NCBI RefSeq assembly: GCF_002128425.1
Contig: NZ_NESS01000005.1
Span: 124,001-188,000, forward strand
Length of the DNA: 64,000 nt
Source of the DNA: Gottfriedia acidiceleris
GTDB lineage: Bacteria > Bacillota > Bacilli > Bacillales > Bacillaceae_G
Reading direction: 5' to 3'
Within the stretch, counting starts at the first letter, position 1; each line of letters begins with the position of its first letter. A program made the position numbers and the translations under genes. A model generated the notes under the pieces. The model worked only from the letters and a program-made list of their open reading frames with translations, made no database searches and was not told the origin of the DNA. Of this stretch, positions 33,379 to 43,809 are shown in pieces.

Positions 33379-33924
33379 TTACTCTTCTTCGCCCTCTAAA
33401 ACAAAATCTGGATCTAAATCTTCAAACTCATCATCTACATCAAAGAAATCGTCATCGTCGTGTACACCATGTGGTGCAACAAGTACGACTACTTTCGTTT
33501 CACCTACAACTTCAACTAATACTTCTTTCTCTACTGTTACAATAAATCGATTACCATTTGGAGAAATAATTGCATCTAAACAATTTGGATGTTTTAATGA
33601 TCTAGCAATAACTTCACAATCTTCGCCAGTAAAATTTTCATCTCTGTGTCTTAATTTTACTACTTCATGATACTTAACAGCCTCTGGAACTACTTCTGTT
33701 TTCGTATTATCACCATAGGAGTACCAAATATTAATATCATATTTACCAGATACTTCTACTCCATCTTTACATTTTTTTGCATCATATACATGGTTTATAA
33801 CCCAGCAGCCTAAAATACTTGATGGAGTATGATTTGGTGTGATTGTATGTGTGACTTTGTTATATTTCTTGCCTCTTCCTACGACTGCCTTCGTTATAAT
33901 CTCTCTATGTTCGCGTTCAGACAT
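33379..33924 (-). CDS. cotE: Outer spore coat morphogenetic protein CotE
   Basis: 181 aa, the usual CotE length. It begins [20 protein letters not shown] and contains [30 protein letters not shown] and [25 protein letters not shown], followed by an acidic Asp/Glu tail. CotE forms the ring between inner and outer spore coat and recruits outer coat proteins through SpoIVA and other partners. It lies between ricA and mutS as in B. subtilis. Expression by mother-cell sigma factors is expected; the promoter was not resolved. Confidence 0.95.
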   Translation of the reverse strand: MSEREHREIITKAVVGRGKKYNKVTHTITPNHTPSSILGCWVINHVYDAKKCKDGVEVSGKYDINIWYSYGDNTKTEVVPEAVKYHEVVKLRHRDENFTGEDCEVIARSLKHPNCLDAIISPNGNRFIVTVEKEVLVEVVGETKVVVLVAPHGVHDDDDFFDVDDEFEDLDPDFVLEGEEE

Positions 33925-34144
33925 AGGTGTGACCCTCCTCGTTCCATTTTCATTTCATTCTATGCGTGACATATGCGGAATGTGTTAATGACATGAAAAT
34001 TCTTTTATACAAGTTAAAAAAACATGTGATGATAAATTGTATGACGACAGCCTAATAAAGTTGACTCTAAATTGAAGAATTTAAAAAATAAACATAAAAA
34101 TTATGATATTTAGGCTATTTAGTAATTACTTTATTAGCTTTACA

Positions 34145-34190
34145 TAAAAAAAAGACTCAGGCAGCAAAATTAATTGCATGTCTGAGTCTT
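34145..34190 (-). terminator. Terminator after ricA
   Basis: AAGACTCAG pairs with CTGAGTCTT (34152-34190) and is followed on the minus strand by eight T residues. Confidence 0.85.
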
Positions 34191-34196
34191 AAATAA

Positions 34197-34643
34197 TTAA
34201 TGGCTGCAGCTATCTGTTTTGCAAGCATCAGGGCCATGTGCTACTTTTGAACCTGTCTCACCACTTAATAAGTTGCCACCTGTTGATTTAATGATTTCGT
34301 CTGTCACACCATTAGAGATCGTGTGAGCGATTAATTGAAGTAAATCGTTAACTTCTACTTGAGAAGATTGAAATTCTTGTACAACTGGAATTGTTTCTAA
34401 TTTTTCATTTAATTCATCAAGCTCTTGTTCAACCTTTTTAAGTGCTTCTTTTTTACCCCAGTGCTCTAAATTAACTGCTTGTTTTTGTAATGACTTAATT
34501 TCTTCAATATAAGCTCTTACAGTTTCACTCTCGTTAATTTGTGCTTCAGCACGTTTAAAAAAGTCTACTTCTTCTGTTTCAGAAATCATTACTGCTAATT
34601 CTTTTGCACGTTCAACGATATCAGTTTTTGTATATTTTCCCAT
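34197..34643 (-). CDS. ricA: RicA (YmcA), RNase Y regulatory protein
   Basis: 148 aa from the ATG reading [22 protein letters not shown] lies upstream and the miaB stop overlaps by one base (TAATG). YlbF/YmcA helical domain (SETEEVDFFKRAEAQINESE, IEEIKSLQKQAVNLEHWGK). The C-terminal CKTDSCSH pair of cysteines fits the Fe-S ligands reported for the RicA-RicF-RicT complex. That complex stimulates RNase Y and is needed for competence, biofilm and sporulation. Translational coupling to miaB is as in B. subtilis (ymcB-ymcA). Confidence 0.9.
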   Translation of the reverse strand: MGKYTKTDIVERAKELAVMISETEEVDFFKRAEAQINESETVRAYIEEIKSLQKQAVNLEHWGKKEALKKVEQELDELNEKLETIPVVQEFQSSQVEVNDLLQLIAHTISNGVTDEIIKSTGGNLLSGETGSKVAHGPDACKTDSCSH

Positions 34644-36172
34644 TATAGCACCTCTACTGTTTCTTCTACTAATTCTCCATCTAATGACCAAGTTTTTGCT
34701 TTTGTAACTTTTACTTTTACAATTTGACCAACGATTGATTTAGGACCTCTAAAGTTAACAAGTTTATTATAAGGAGTATACCCAGCAAGTACATCAGGGT
34801 TTTTCTTACTTTCTCCTTCTACCAATACATCAAGTATTTGACCTTCAAAACGTTTATTAAATTCATTAGATTTTTCATTTACAAGATTGTTAAGACGTTG
34901 TAATCTTTCCTTTTTCACACTCTCTGGTACATTATCTACCATTTTTGCAGCCGGTGTACCTTCACGTGGTGAATAAATGAATGTAAATGCTAAATCAAAA
35001 CCAACTTCTTCATATAATGTCATCGTTTCTTCGAATTGCTCATCAGTTTCATTTGGGAATCCAACAATGATATCTGTTGTAAATGAAATATGTGGCATTG
35101 CTGTTTTTAATTTTCTTACAAGTTCTAGGTATTGTTCACGATCATATTTACGTGACATTAGTTTTAGAACTTCAGAGCTACCAGATTGAACTGGTAAATG
35201 AATATGTGGCATTAAGTTGCCACCTTTTGCTAAAACTTCTATTAAATGATCATCAAAATCACGTGGATGGCTTGTAGTAAAGCGAACACGTGGGATACCA
35301 ATTTTACGGATTTCATCCATTAAATGACCTAATCCATATTTACCATCATCTAAGTCTTTACCATAAGCATTTACATTTTGACCTAATAAAGTAACTTCTT
35401 TATAGCCCAGTCTAGCTAATTCACGTACTTCATTGATGATATCTTCAGGTTGACGACTACGTTCTTTACCACGTGTGTAAGGAACAATACAGTACGTACA
35501 GAATTTATCACAGCCATACATAATATTAACCCAAGCTTTAATTTCTCCACGACGCACTTTTGGAAGGTTCTCGATTACATCCCCTTCTTTTGACCATACT
35601 TCAATAACCATTTCTTTACTAAACATCGCTTCTTGTATAATAAATGGTAATCTATGAATATTATGTGTACCAAATACCATATCTATAAATGAATGTTTTT
35701 GTAAGATTCGATTAACGACTGCTTCTTCTTGAGACATACAACCGCAAATTCCAATTAATAGATCCGGTCTTTGAAGTTTTAACGGTTTTAAGTGACCAAT
35801 TTCACCAAACACTTTATTTTCAGCATTTTCTCGAATTGCACATGTATTTAATAGAATAATATCAGCATCTTCAGCAGATGTAGCTACTTCATAACCCATC
35901 GTCGTTAAAATACCTGCCATTACTTCTGTGTCATGCTCATTCATTTGGCAGCCATAAGTACGGATTAAGAATTTCTTACCTACACCTGAATTTCTCATTT
36001 CTTCAGGAATTTCGAAACCACGATCATACGTAACTTCTTCTTTACCTCGACGCTTTGCATCAGCTAAAGACGGAGCTTGGTAAACTTTTTCAAAGTATTT
36101 ACTATAATCTTTATCGTTTTTATCTTTTGAATTATTTATATTAGTGCCTTGAAGGCGTTGTTGTTCATTCAT
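34643..36172 (-). CDS. miaB: tRNA-2-methylthio-N6-dimethylallyladenosine synthase MiaB
   Basis: 509 aa from [10 protein letters not shown], with AAAGGAG eight nt upstream. UPF0004 domain with three Cys ([32 protein letters not shown]); radical SAM core [15 protein letters not shown] (C-x3-C-x2-C); C-terminal TRAM domain ([11 protein letters not shown]... LVNFRGP). It adds the methylthio group at position 37 of tRNAs reading UNN codons. Followed by ricA with a one-base overlap. Confidence 0.96.
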   Translation of the reverse strand: MNEQQRLQGTNINNSKDKNDKDYSKYFEKVYQAPSLADAKRRGKEEVTYDRGFEIPEEMRNSGVGKKFLIRTYGCQMNEHDTEVMAGILTTMGYEVATSAEDADIILLNTCAIRENAENKVFGEIGHLKPLKLQRPDLLIGICGCMSQEEAVVNRILQKHSFIDMVFGTHNIHRLPFIIQEAMFSKEMVIEVWSKEGDVIENLPKVRRGEIKAWVNIMYGCDKFCTYCIVPYTRGKERSRQPEDIINEVRELARLGYKEVTLLGQNVNAYGKDLDDGKYGLGHLMDEIRKIGIPRVRFTTSHPRDFDDHLIEVLAKGGNLMPHIHLPVQSGSSEVLKLMSRKYDREQYLELVRKLKTAMPHISFTTDIIVGFPNETDEQFEETMTLYEEVGFDLAFTFIYSPREGTPAAKMVDNVPESVKKERLQRLNNLVNEKSNEFNKRFEGQILDVLVEGESKKNPDVLAGYTPYNKLVNFRGPKSIVGQIVKVKVTKAKTWSLDGELVEETVEVL

Positions 36173-36205
36173 GAAACAATCTCCTTTCATCTCGAGCGTC
36201 CACAC

Positions 36206-36584
36206 ATTACTTAAGTATATAACGTTATTCTACAATATACAATGTGCGTTACGCAAAAAAGAAAGCCGATAATAGTAGTATATTTGAATAATTTTATTCA
36301 TTATTGAAAAAACAATTCTTTAAATAATAAAGCGCTTTAATTAATAATAGAAGAATGTTGATTTCCAAAATAGGTTACTCACTCGTGAAATGTGACCTGA
36401 GGTTCGCTAAGAGTGTTAAAAGCACCTTTTATTCCATCCAACTGTCTTTAATAATGAAATGTCTAAATGGCAAATCACTTTAATAGAACAAGTCTAAACT
36501 TAGACATATAATTGCAACATAAAAAGAGAATCCATCATAGGATCCTCACAAAAATATTCATTATGATAACTGTTGGTACTTAAA
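36206..36584. other. Gene-free interval between miaB and the mraY-like gene
   Basis: A/T-rich DNA with no convincing open frame. The only feature is a hairpin near its left end of transcription, GAGGATCC/GGATTCTC (36520-36547), followed on the minus strand by CTTTTTATG, a likely terminator for the mraY-like gene. Confidence 0.55.
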
Positions 36585-37534
36585 TTACATAAAAAAATAA
36601 AAATATAAATAGCTTAAGAAACAACCTGTCCAAGAAACAATCGTAAAATTCATGACAATGATATTTTCTGACCAACCATATTTAATTCCATAGTGAAAAT
36701 GTATAGGGGCCATAAGAAATAGTCGTTTTTTCGTTTTTTAAAGTAGAAAACTTGAAAAATAACGGAAAACTGTTCAGCTAAATAAATGAAAAACAACAAT
36801 GGAATCAAGATTTCGACTTTTTCAATTATCGCTAAAAAAGATAAAGAACCACCAATTGCCATTGATCCTGTATCGCCCATAAATGCCTTAGCTGGATATA
36901 AGTTATATATTAAAAAACCAGCTAAACTAGCGATCATGATTAGACTAAAAATTTTCACTTCAATATGATCAGAAATCAGAAAAAAGAAAAAGAAGGTAGG
37001 GATTGATACCATACCAAGCAGTCCGTCCATTCCGTCAGTAAAATTAATTGCATTAGCTGATCCTACAATAAACAAAGTGATTAGGGCCAAATAAATCCAT
37101 AATGGTAAAAATATACTTATAGAATCCGTAATACGAAAGGTTGTGTCTATATCAAAAAAATTAATTAATACGATAAGTAAAAAAATAGTAAAAGAAAATT
37201 GAAAAACTAGTTTTGTCTTAGCCGATATTCCTCCTGGATCCTGTTTTGATGCTTTCCAAAAGTCATCAAAAAAACCAACAACACTGAATAAAATAAAAGT
37301 TCCAACTAAAAAAAGCATAAGTGGACTTGAATAATTAACGAACGCTACTAAAATACCAACCAAAAATATACTTCCAAGCATTAAAGGCGTTCCCTTTTTA
37401 TTTTGGTGTTCAGCTGGTAATTCCACTCTTATAGGTTGAGTCAACTTCAATCTTCTTAATGTAGCAATTAAAAAGGGTGAAAGAATACTTACCAAAACAA
37501 AAGTTATTAAAGCAGGTACGAGTGAGAATATCAA
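36585..37534 (-). pseudogene. MraY-family glycosyl-1-phosphate transferase with a C-terminal frameshift
   Basis: The open part (36650-37534, 294 aa) has the MraY/WecA motifs HQNKKGTPLMLG, GFFDDFWKASKQDPGG, SANAINFTDGMDGLLG and AFMGDTGSMAIGGSL, with about nine helices. It then ends with unrelated residues. Adding one A in the A6 run near 36725 gives [19 protein letters not shown], then [11 protein letters not shown], the MraY motif (FLMSPIHHHFE..GWSE), and the frame continues to TAA at 36585-36587. The repaired length is about 316 aa, normal for MraY. It is not in the division cluster, so it is a second copy, possibly making another undecaprenyl-linked sugar. True mutation or homopolymer error cannot be told apart. 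Confidence 0.8.
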
Positions 37535-37755
37535 GACTTTTCTCCTTTCAATTATTTTTAATTAAGAAATTCGATAATATGAAGCTATATCCTTTATTTG
37601 CCTATTTTTTAATTTAAGAATTTATTTAAGTGTTATTTTGTAATTAAAGAATGGAGGATGTCTGTCCAAAATTAGAACCCTCCATTTAATTTTGTGAATA
37701 TGTAGGATAAACTTAGATCAAAGAAGGTTAGTGATAAACAAAAGACTAGGCTTTG

Positions 37756-38301
37756 CTATATTAATATATCGCTGACTTTAATTTTCCAAATCATATGATC
37801 ATACCCCTTTCCCCAATAGTCCTTTAATAAATAATCAGGTTCCCCAAATTTCTTTTTCCAGATTTTTTGGGCATTACAATAGCCACTATCTAAACAAAAT
37901 TCTTCTATCCCTTTATTCTGTAGCGTAACGTACATATTCTTTAATAATAAATTTCCTATTCCATTTTTTTGATAGTGCGGATGTACAAATACAGTACCGA
38001 CCTCAGGTATGCCTTTTAATGCATGGTTTGTACAATTTAAAATAAGATCACTAGTTGGACCATATTCAATCGACCCAATAATTTTTTCGTTTTCTAGAGC
38101 AATCAAAAAAAATCGTTTTTCACCATTACTTTCAAAATAATTTTCTAAATAAATTCCTTTTGTTTCGATTTCTTCATTCATACTTTCCACCTGATTGCTA
38201 ATACCTTCTTTTGCAAAAGTGTCTGTAATTACTATTTTAAAAAATTGATTTAACTCTTTCATGTCCTCTATTCTTGGTCTTCTTATTTTAATATTCATCA
38301 T
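37756..38301 (-). CDS. GNAT-family N-acetyltransferase
   Basis: 181 aa from ATG at 38301, with AGGAGTG six nt upstream. IKIRRPRIEDMKELNQFF start; acetyl-CoA site VGTVFVHPHYQKNGIGNLLLKNM (Q-x-x-G-I-G) and the C-terminal GIEEFCLDSGYCNAQKIWKKKFGEP. The substrate is unknown. It is an isolated gene between the mraY-like gene and korB. Confidence 0.82.
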   Translation of the reverse strand: MMNIKIRRPRIEDMKELNQFFKIVITDTFAKEGISNQVESMNEEIETKGIYLENYFESNGEKRFFLIALENEKIIGSIEYGPTSDLILNCTNHALKGIPEVGTVFVHPHYQKNGIGNLLLKNMYVTLQNKGIEEFCLDSGYCNAQKIWKKKFGEPDYLLKDYWGKGYDHMIWKIKVSDILI

Positions 38302-38372
38302 CAAAACACTCCTAACTACAAACTACTTCAACATTAAATTGAAGTATCCTTCACAATAAATTGTCATGCAAA

Positions 38373-38410
38373 ATAAAAAAACTCCTCAAAAAATGAGGAG
38401 TTTTTCTTTT
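38373..38410. terminator. Bidirectional terminator after korB
   Basis: ACTCCTCA/TGAGGAGT (38381-38401) flanked by A-run and T-run, immediately after the korB stop at 38413. Confidence 0.85.
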
Positions 38411-38412
38411 TA

Positions 38413-39279
38413 TTACATGAATTCAGCAACTAATTTTTCGAATTGTGCTTTTTCTAATTGAAGTTCTGATTCTACTAATGGTTGTTCACTGTAACCAGAA
38501 ATTAATTGTTGGTAAGATTTTTGCTCTTTATTTTGGTAAATAAGACCAGTTACTAAACCTTTATTTTGCATTAATGTTTGCATAGCCATTTCTTTGTTTG
38601 ATGGATCATATCCCTCAACATCAGAAAGTTTAACAAGATTTTCTTTAAACCAGTCATATGTGTTTACTTTATTGTAAGTTACACATGGGCTGAATACGTT
38701 AATTAAAGAGAAACCTTTATGGTTAATACCTTGCTCAATTAATGAAGTTAACTCTTTTAAATCACTTGAGAAACTTTGAGCTACGAATGTTCCACCAGCT
38801 GTTAATGCCATTTCCATTACTGAAAGTGCAGATTCAACAGAACCTTGTGGCGTACTCTTAGTTTTGAAACCTACATCACTACGAGGTGATGTTTGACCTT
38901 TTGTAAGACCATAGATTTGGTTATCCATTACGATATACGTAATGTCGATGTTACGACGAATTGCATGGATTGTGTGACCTAAACCGATTGCGAATCCATC
39001 TCCGTCACCACCTGAAGCGATAACAGTTAGATCACGGTTAGCCATTTTTACACCTTGTGCAATTGGAAGTGAACGACCATGGATACCATGTAAACCGTAA
39101 GAGTTAATATATCCAGAAATACGACCAGAACATCCAATACCAGAAATTACTGCAAGGTTATCAGGTTCTAAACCAACATTTGCCGCTGCACGTTGAATAG
39201 ATGCTTGTACAGAGAAGTCTCCACATCCTGGGCACCAGTTTGGTTTGATATTATTACGAAATTCTTTAAATGTTGCCAT
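38413..39279 (-). CDS. korB: 2-Oxoacid:ferredoxin oxidoreductase, beta subunit
   Basis: 288 aa TPP-binding subunit: WCPGCGDFSVQASI (cluster/TPP region), GIGCSGRISGYI, SGGDGDGFAIGLGH (Mg-TPP motif GDGD) and YGLTKGQTSP. Works with KorA to oxidise a 2-oxoacid (probably 2-oxoglutarate) to the acyl-CoA with ferredoxin reduction. Its start overlaps the end of korA by 14 nt, indicating translational coupling. Confidence 0.93.
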   Translation of the reverse strand: MATFKEFRNNIKPNWCPGCGDFSVQASIQRAAANVGLEPDNLAVISGIGCSGRISGYINSYGLHGIHGRSLPIAQGVKMANRDLTVIASGGDGDGFAIGLGHTIHAIRRNIDITYIVMDNQIYGLTKGQTSPRSDVGFKTKSTPQGSVESALSVMEMALTAGGTFVAQSFSSDLKELTSLIEQGINHKGFSLINVFSPCVTYNKVNTYDWFKENLVKLSDVEGYDPSNKEMAMQTLMQNKGLVTGLIYQNKEQKSYQQLISGYSEQPLVESELQLEKAQFEKLVAEFM

Positions 39280-41023
39280 TTAGAACAACTCCTTCCTTGC
39301 AAGTATTGTAAATTTCTTTTGGTAAGAAAGGATTTCCATCATATTTTAGTAAGCTTGAAATCTTTTCTGCATGACCACAATTCATTTTAATAATGCTTGC
39401 TAATTGTCCAGTAGCATTATTTTCAACAACGATTACGCGTTTAGCTTTTTTAAGCTCAGGCATTAATTCGTTTGTTGGGAATGGGTGAATTAGACGTATA
39501 TGAGCGTGGTTAACTTTGATACCATCTTGCTCTAAGCGAACCATTGCTTCTTCAATCGCACCACGAGTTGAGTTGAAACCAACTAGTAATACATCAGCAT
39601 CGTCGTGTTTAGAGTTCACTAACACTGGGTTAGGGAATTTTAGGTTGTTTAACTTACGCATACGTTTATCCATTTGTTGGTTACGGTTGATTGGTGATTC
39701 AGATGGTTTACCCATTTCATCATGCTCAACACCAGTTACGTGGTGAATTCCACCTTTCATACCTGGTACTACACGAGGAGAAACTCCATCTTCAGTCACT
39801 TGATAACGTTTGAAGTATTCTTTGTTTTCAGATACAGGTAATTCTTGTTTATAATCAAACTTACCACGGCGAATTTGTACTTTTTCAAATTGAAGTGGTT
39901 CAACAGTTTGTTTACCTAAAGAAAGTTGTAAGTCAGTAATTACGATAACTGGTACTTGGAATTCTTCAGCTACGTTAAACGCTTCCACCATATCGTAGAA
40001 TCCTTCTTCTACTGTACTTGGAGCGATTACTACTTTTGGAATCTCACCGTGAGTTCCGTAGATCATAGCCATTAAGTCTGATTGCTCTTGTTTAGTTGGA
40101 AGACCAGTACTTGGACCACCACGTTGAGTATCAACGATTACTAAAGGAACTTCAGTCATACCAGAAAGACCGATTGCTTCCATCATTAATGAAAGACCAG
40201 GACCTGCAGAAGATGTTAATGTACGAACACCAGCATAGTTAGCACCGATTGCCATTGTACATGCAGCAATTTCGTCTTCAGTTTGAATAACTGCTCCACC
40301 ATACTGAGGTAATTTTTTAATTAAGTATTCCATAATTTCAGATGCTGGCGTAATTGGATACGCTGCCATAAAACGAGAACCACCAGCTAATGCACCCATT
40401 GCGATTGCATCATTACCGATTAAGAACATACGTTTTTTACCATCAGCTTCTGATAATTGCATTTTATTTACATTCACGCCAAGCATCTCTCTCATTTCTT
40501 CTGCTCCACGTGCGATTGCTTCTATGTTTTTCTCAACAATTTGTTGACCTTTTTTACCAAAAATTTCATCTACAACTTCTCTGAACACTTCAATTGAAAG
40601 ACCTAAAATTGCACTTGAAGCTCCAACTGCAACCATGTTTTTCATTAATGAAGTACCTAGTTCAGTAGCTAATTCTGTAAATGGAATTGAATAAAGTGTT
40701 ACGTCAGTTGAATCTGGAATTGTCGGATTAAATTTAGCATCAGCGATTACAATACCGCCTTTGCGCAATTCATAAAAGTTTACATCGATTGTTTCTTGGT
40801 CAAATGCTACTAAAATATCTAAGTCATCTGAAATAGCACGAACTTCAGTTGTACTTACACGAATTTTGTTATTAGTGTGACCACCTTTAATACGAGAAGA
40901 GAAATGACGATATCCGTATAAGTAGTAACCTAAACGGTTTAACGCAATTGCAAAAATCTCACCTGTACTTTCGATACCTTCACCCTGTTGTCCTCCAACT
41001 TTCCACGAAAGTTGTTCAATCAT
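39266..41023 (-). CDS. korA: 2-Oxoacid:ferredoxin oxidoreductase, alpha subunit with fused gamma domain
   Basis: 585 aa. The N-terminal gamma-type domain (about 1-190: WKVGGQQGEGIESTGEIFAI, RHFSSRIKGGHTNNKIRVS) is fused to the pyrimidine-binding alpha domain (about 205-430: ALAGGSRFMAAYPITPASEI, TSSAGPGLSLMMEAIGLSG) and a C-terminal domain II (DADVLLVGFNSTRGAIEEA). This fusion is typical of Bacillus KorA. It lies between the M19 dipeptidase and korB-miaB. Confidence 0.93.
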   Translation of the reverse strand: MIEQLSWKVGGQQGEGIESTGEIFAIALNRLGYYLYGYRHFSSRIKGGHTNNKIRVSTTEVRAISDDLDILVAFDQETIDVNFYELRKGGIVIADAKFNPTIPDSTDVTLYSIPFTELATELGTSLMKNMVAVGASSAILGLSIEVFREVVDEIFGKKGQQIVEKNIEAIARGAEEMREMLGVNVNKMQLSEADGKKRMFLIGNDAIAMGALAGGSRFMAAYPITPASEIMEYLIKKLPQYGGAVIQTEDEIAACTMAIGANYAGVRTLTSSAGPGLSLMMEAIGLSGMTEVPLVIVDTQRGGPSTGLPTKQEQSDLMAMIYGTHGEIPKVVIAPSTVEEGFYDMVEAFNVAEEFQVPVIVITDLQLSLGKQTVEPLQFEKVQIRRGKFDYKQELPVSENKEYFKRYQVTEDGVSPRVVPGMKGGIHHVTGVEHDEMGKPSESPINRNQQMDKRMRKLNNLKFPNPVLVNSKHDDADVLLVGFNSTRGAIEEAMVRLEQDGIKVNHAHIRLIHPFPTNELMPELKKAKRVIVVENNATGQLASIIKMNCGHAEKISSLLKYDGNPFLPKEIYNTCKEGVVLNGNI

Positions 41024-41253
41024 TTCCTACACCCCTTTGAATGCCCTCATTCGTAATAAATTAAATTATAAATGGATAATTTTTTTGCATATCATTCATT
41101 TCATGATAAAAGAATGAAAGCGATTTAAGACATATCTTTTGATATGAGTTAATTCGCTTTCAATTCTAGACCTATTAACCAAAAAAATCAATGATTTTGA
41201 AAGAAATTATTCCTTTAATTTTTATATTTTTATTATTCTGAACTAGTAACATG

Positions 41254-42180
41254 TTATTTGTAATGGATATATGATGAATAATTCTCATACATAAAGCCTT
41301 TAACCTGCTGTTCTGTATAGTGTTTAAGCAATTCATTTGTTAAATTTTGATAAAGTCCTACGTGATGTAAATTTGTTGGATGAGTATCTATTCCATCAAA
41401 ATCTGATCCCATCGCGATAAATTTTTCTCCACCGAGTGAGCACATATAATCGATATGTTTAATAATATCTGAAATCGTTGCAACACCTTCATCGACTAAA
41501 AATGTAGGATAGAAATTAATCCCTACAATTGCACCTCTATTAAACATAGCCTTTAGTTGTTCATCATTTAAGTTTCTTGGATTTTTACAAATCGCTTTAG
41601 CATTTGAATGAGTCGCAGTTGGATATTTTGCATGTTCAAATGCATCCCAAAACGCGGCTTCAGTACAATGAGAAAGATCACACCACATATTATGCTCATT
41701 TAAGTAATGAACTACACTTCTTCCAAAATTAGTTAATCCCCCATTTCTTTCTTCAAGAATTCCATCTGCAGCTTCATTTGCATAATTCCATACTAAACCG
41801 ACACTACGTACCCCTAGACGATGTAATATCTTTAGGCGATTAATATCACCTAAAAGTGCGTCACAGCCCTCTAGCGTCAAAATAGCACCCATTTCATGTC
41901 TTTTTAATCCAACTTCATCTTCTTTTGTTCGAATAACTTTAATATTATTATTTTCTGTAACTATTTTTTCATAAAAAAGAGTGACACATTGAAGAGCTGC
42001 ATCAAATTTGATTAGTTTATGTACATTTTCGGGAATATAAATGGCATAACATTGTATTTTACTATTCCCTTGTCTTAATCGATTAACTGAAACTTGTAGT
42101 GAATCATCATTTTCAAAATTGATCGAAGGCTTTTCTAGTAATTTCATCAGTACATCACAATGAGCATCAAACACTTTCAT
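41254..42180 (-). CDS. M19 membrane-dipeptidase-type peptidase
   Basis: 308 aa renal-dipeptidase family metalloenzyme. Zinc ligands: DAHCDVL (residues 5-11, H-x-D), the bridging Glu in ILTLEGCDAL, WCDLSHCTE and ATHSNAKAICKNPRNL histidines, and GSDFDGID near the end. No signal peptide, so it is cytosolic despite the family name. Hydrolyses dipeptides, possibly with D-residues. An imperfect long hairpin (41117-41163) lies downstream, between it and korA. Confidence 0.88.
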   Translation of the reverse strand: MKVFDAHCDVLMKLLEKPSINFENDDSLQVSVNRLRQGNSKIQCYAIYIPENVHKLIKFDAALQCVTLFYEKIVTENNNIKVIRTKEDEVGLKRHEMGAILTLEGCDALLGDINRLKILHRLGVRSVGLVWNYANEAADGILEERNGGLTNFGRSVVHYLNEHNMWCDLSHCTEAAFWDAFEHAKYPTATHSNAKAICKNPRNLNDEQLKAMFNRGAIVGINFYPTFLVDEGVATISDIIKHIDYMCSLGGEKFIAMGSDFDGIDTHPTNLHHVGLYQNLTNELLKHYTEQQVKGFMYENYSSYIHYK

Positions 42181-42263
42181 AAATTAACACCCTTCCTTTT
42201 TTTTGACTATTGAAACTAGTGTAACATATTAATAAATTCCATGAATAAACGTAATAAATATAC

Positions 42264-42290
42264 ACAAAAAAACTCGTCTTCCGACGAGCC
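42264..42290 (-). terminator. Second terminator between spoVS and the dipeptidase
   Basis: CTCGTC/GACGAG (42273-42288) around TTCC, followed on the minus strand by seven T residues. Confidence 0.75.
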
Positions 42291-42367
42291 TTTAGTCGAA
42301 GCTAAAGTCATAGTTCCACTTTTTTAATGACAAACTTAGGTAATCTTAATCGTGTTTCTTAAAGTAA

Positions 42368-42404
42368 AAATAAAACAACCTGTCGCTTTAGGCTACAGGT
42401 TGTT
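42368..42404 (-). terminator. Terminator after spoVS
   Basis: AACAACCTGT/ACAGGTTGTT arms (42374-42404), followed on the minus strand by TTATTTTTAC, 5 bp after the spoVS stop. Confidence 0.85.
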
Positions 42405-42408
42405 ATTA

Positions 42409-42669
42409 TTAACGAGGTTCTACGATTAATTTAATCGCTGTACGCTCTTCCCCATCGATTTGAATATCTGTAAATGCAGGGATACAAATAAGGTCTACAC
42501 CACTTGGTGCAACAAATCCTCTTGCAATTGCAACTGCTTTTACAGCTTGGTTTAACGCGCCAGCACCAATTGCTTGGATTTCTGCTGAACCACGCTCTCT
42601 CAATACACCTGCAAGTGCTCCTGCTACAGAATTAGGGTTTGACTTTGCTGAAACTTTTAATATTTCCAT
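42409..42669 (-). CDS. spoVS: Stage V sporulation protein S
   Basis: 86 aa from MEILKVSAKSNPNSVAGALA, with AGGAGG seven nt upstream, the exact usual SpoVS length. The Alba-like core GVLRERGSAEIQAIGAGALN and QAVKAVAIARGFVAPSGVD is intact. SpoVS is a small Alba-fold protein needed for late sporulation and for septum and engulfment control. Located between ymdB and the dipeptidase and bounded by its own terminator. Confidence 0.96.
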   Translation of the reverse strand: MEILKVSAKSNPNSVAGALAGVLRERGSAEIQAIGAGALNQAVKAVAIARGFVAPSGVDLICIPAFTDIQIDGEERTAIKLIVEPR

Positions 42670-42795
42670 TCCTGATCCTCCTTGTACTAACAAAGCTATT
42701 ATTGTGTACAATAAAAACTATTCTCGATAACAAGAAGTTATTCCTGCAAATATTTAAAAGTTTTTTAAAAATTTTCACAATTCATTTAATTAATA

Positions 42796-43587
42796 TTAAA
42801 GCTCTTGATGATCATCATTTATTTGTATTCTCTTAATGGATTTTGCTAGCCCAGTTTGTTTGTCTAATTCGATGATTACACCACTTAGCTGACCTCTACC
42901 TTCATCTACTTCGAATCTCACTGGTAAGTTCGTTAAGAATTTTTTAATGACAGCTTCTTTCGTAACACCTAGAATCCCATCATATGGACCAGTCATTCCA
43001 ACATCCGTAATAAACGCCGTACCAGCAGGTAAAACTCGCTCATCAGCTGTTTGGACATGTGTATGTGTACCAACAACCGCTGTTACTTTTCCATCTAAAT
43101 ACCAGCCCATAGCAATTTTTTCACTTGTTGCTTCAGCATGAAAATCAACAAAAATGATGTTTGTTCTTTTTTTAGCGATTTTTATTAGGTCATCAGCTTT
43201 TTTAAAAGGACAATCAAGTGGTGGTAAAAATGTTCTACCTTGCAAATTAATAACGGCTATTTCAACATCATTAAAATTTAAAAATACTAATCCATTACCA
43301 GGTGTACCTTCAGGGAAATTAGCTGGTCTAACTAAGTACTTTGCTTGATCAATAAATTCAAAAATATCTTTTTTATCCCAAGCATGGTTACCAAGCGTTA
43401 CTGCTTGAGCACCTAATTCTAAAAATTCTCGGTAAATTTTTTCTGTTATTCCTTTACCGTGCGCTGCATTTTCACCATTAATGATTGTTACTGAAGGATT
43501 ATATTTCCTTTTTAAAGCTTGAATATTAGCCTTTACCATTGCCCTACCATTTGAACCAACTACATCGCCTATAAACATTATTCTCAT
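42796..43587 (-). CDS. ymdB: YmdB metallophosphodiesterase
   Basis: 263 aa from MRIMFIGDVVGSNGR; GGAAGGATG lies upstream. Metal-binding motifs: GDVVG, INGENAAHG, LGNHAWDKKD, VDFHAEATSEKIAMG and VGTHTHVQTAD. YmdB hydrolyses 2',3'-cyclic nucleotides (and cAMP in vitro) and steers biofilm versus motility in B. subtilis. It lies downstream of rny as in B. subtilis, from which it is separated by a terminator. Confidence 0.93.
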   Translation of the reverse strand: MRIMFIGDVVGSNGRAMVKANIQALKRKYNPSVTIINGENAAHGKGITEKIYREFLELGAQAVTLGNHAWDKKDIFEFIDQAKYLVRPANFPEGTPGNGLVFLNFNDVEIAVINLQGRTFLPPLDCPFKKADDLIKIAKKRTNIIFVDFHAEATSEKIAMGWYLDGKVTAVVGTHTHVQTADERVLPAGTAFITDVGMTGPYDGILGVTKEAVIKKFLTNLPVRFEVDEGRGQLSGVIIELDKQTGLAKSIKRIQINDDHQEL

Positions 43588-43772
43588 TTCGTTACATCCT
43601 TCCAACTTGCCACTGTATATGTACAGCATTGATTTTACTTTTAGATTACCCAAAAATACGAAAAGCCCCATTACTAGCACAATCTGAATCTTTCATGTAT
43701 TGCCATTCAACTAAGATTCAATTCAGATATGTATTAGTTGGAGCTATTTAAAAAAATACTTTATTTTGTTAC

Positions 43773-43809
43773 AAAAAAGAAAATAAAGTGGCATATACCA
43801 CTTTATTTT
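43773..43809 (-). terminator. Terminator overlapping the rny stop codon
   Basis: AAATAAAGTGG/CCACTTTATTT (43781-43809) around CATATA; the minus-strand T-run (CTTTTTTGT) follows. The stop at 43803 lies within the stem. Confidence 0.8.
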
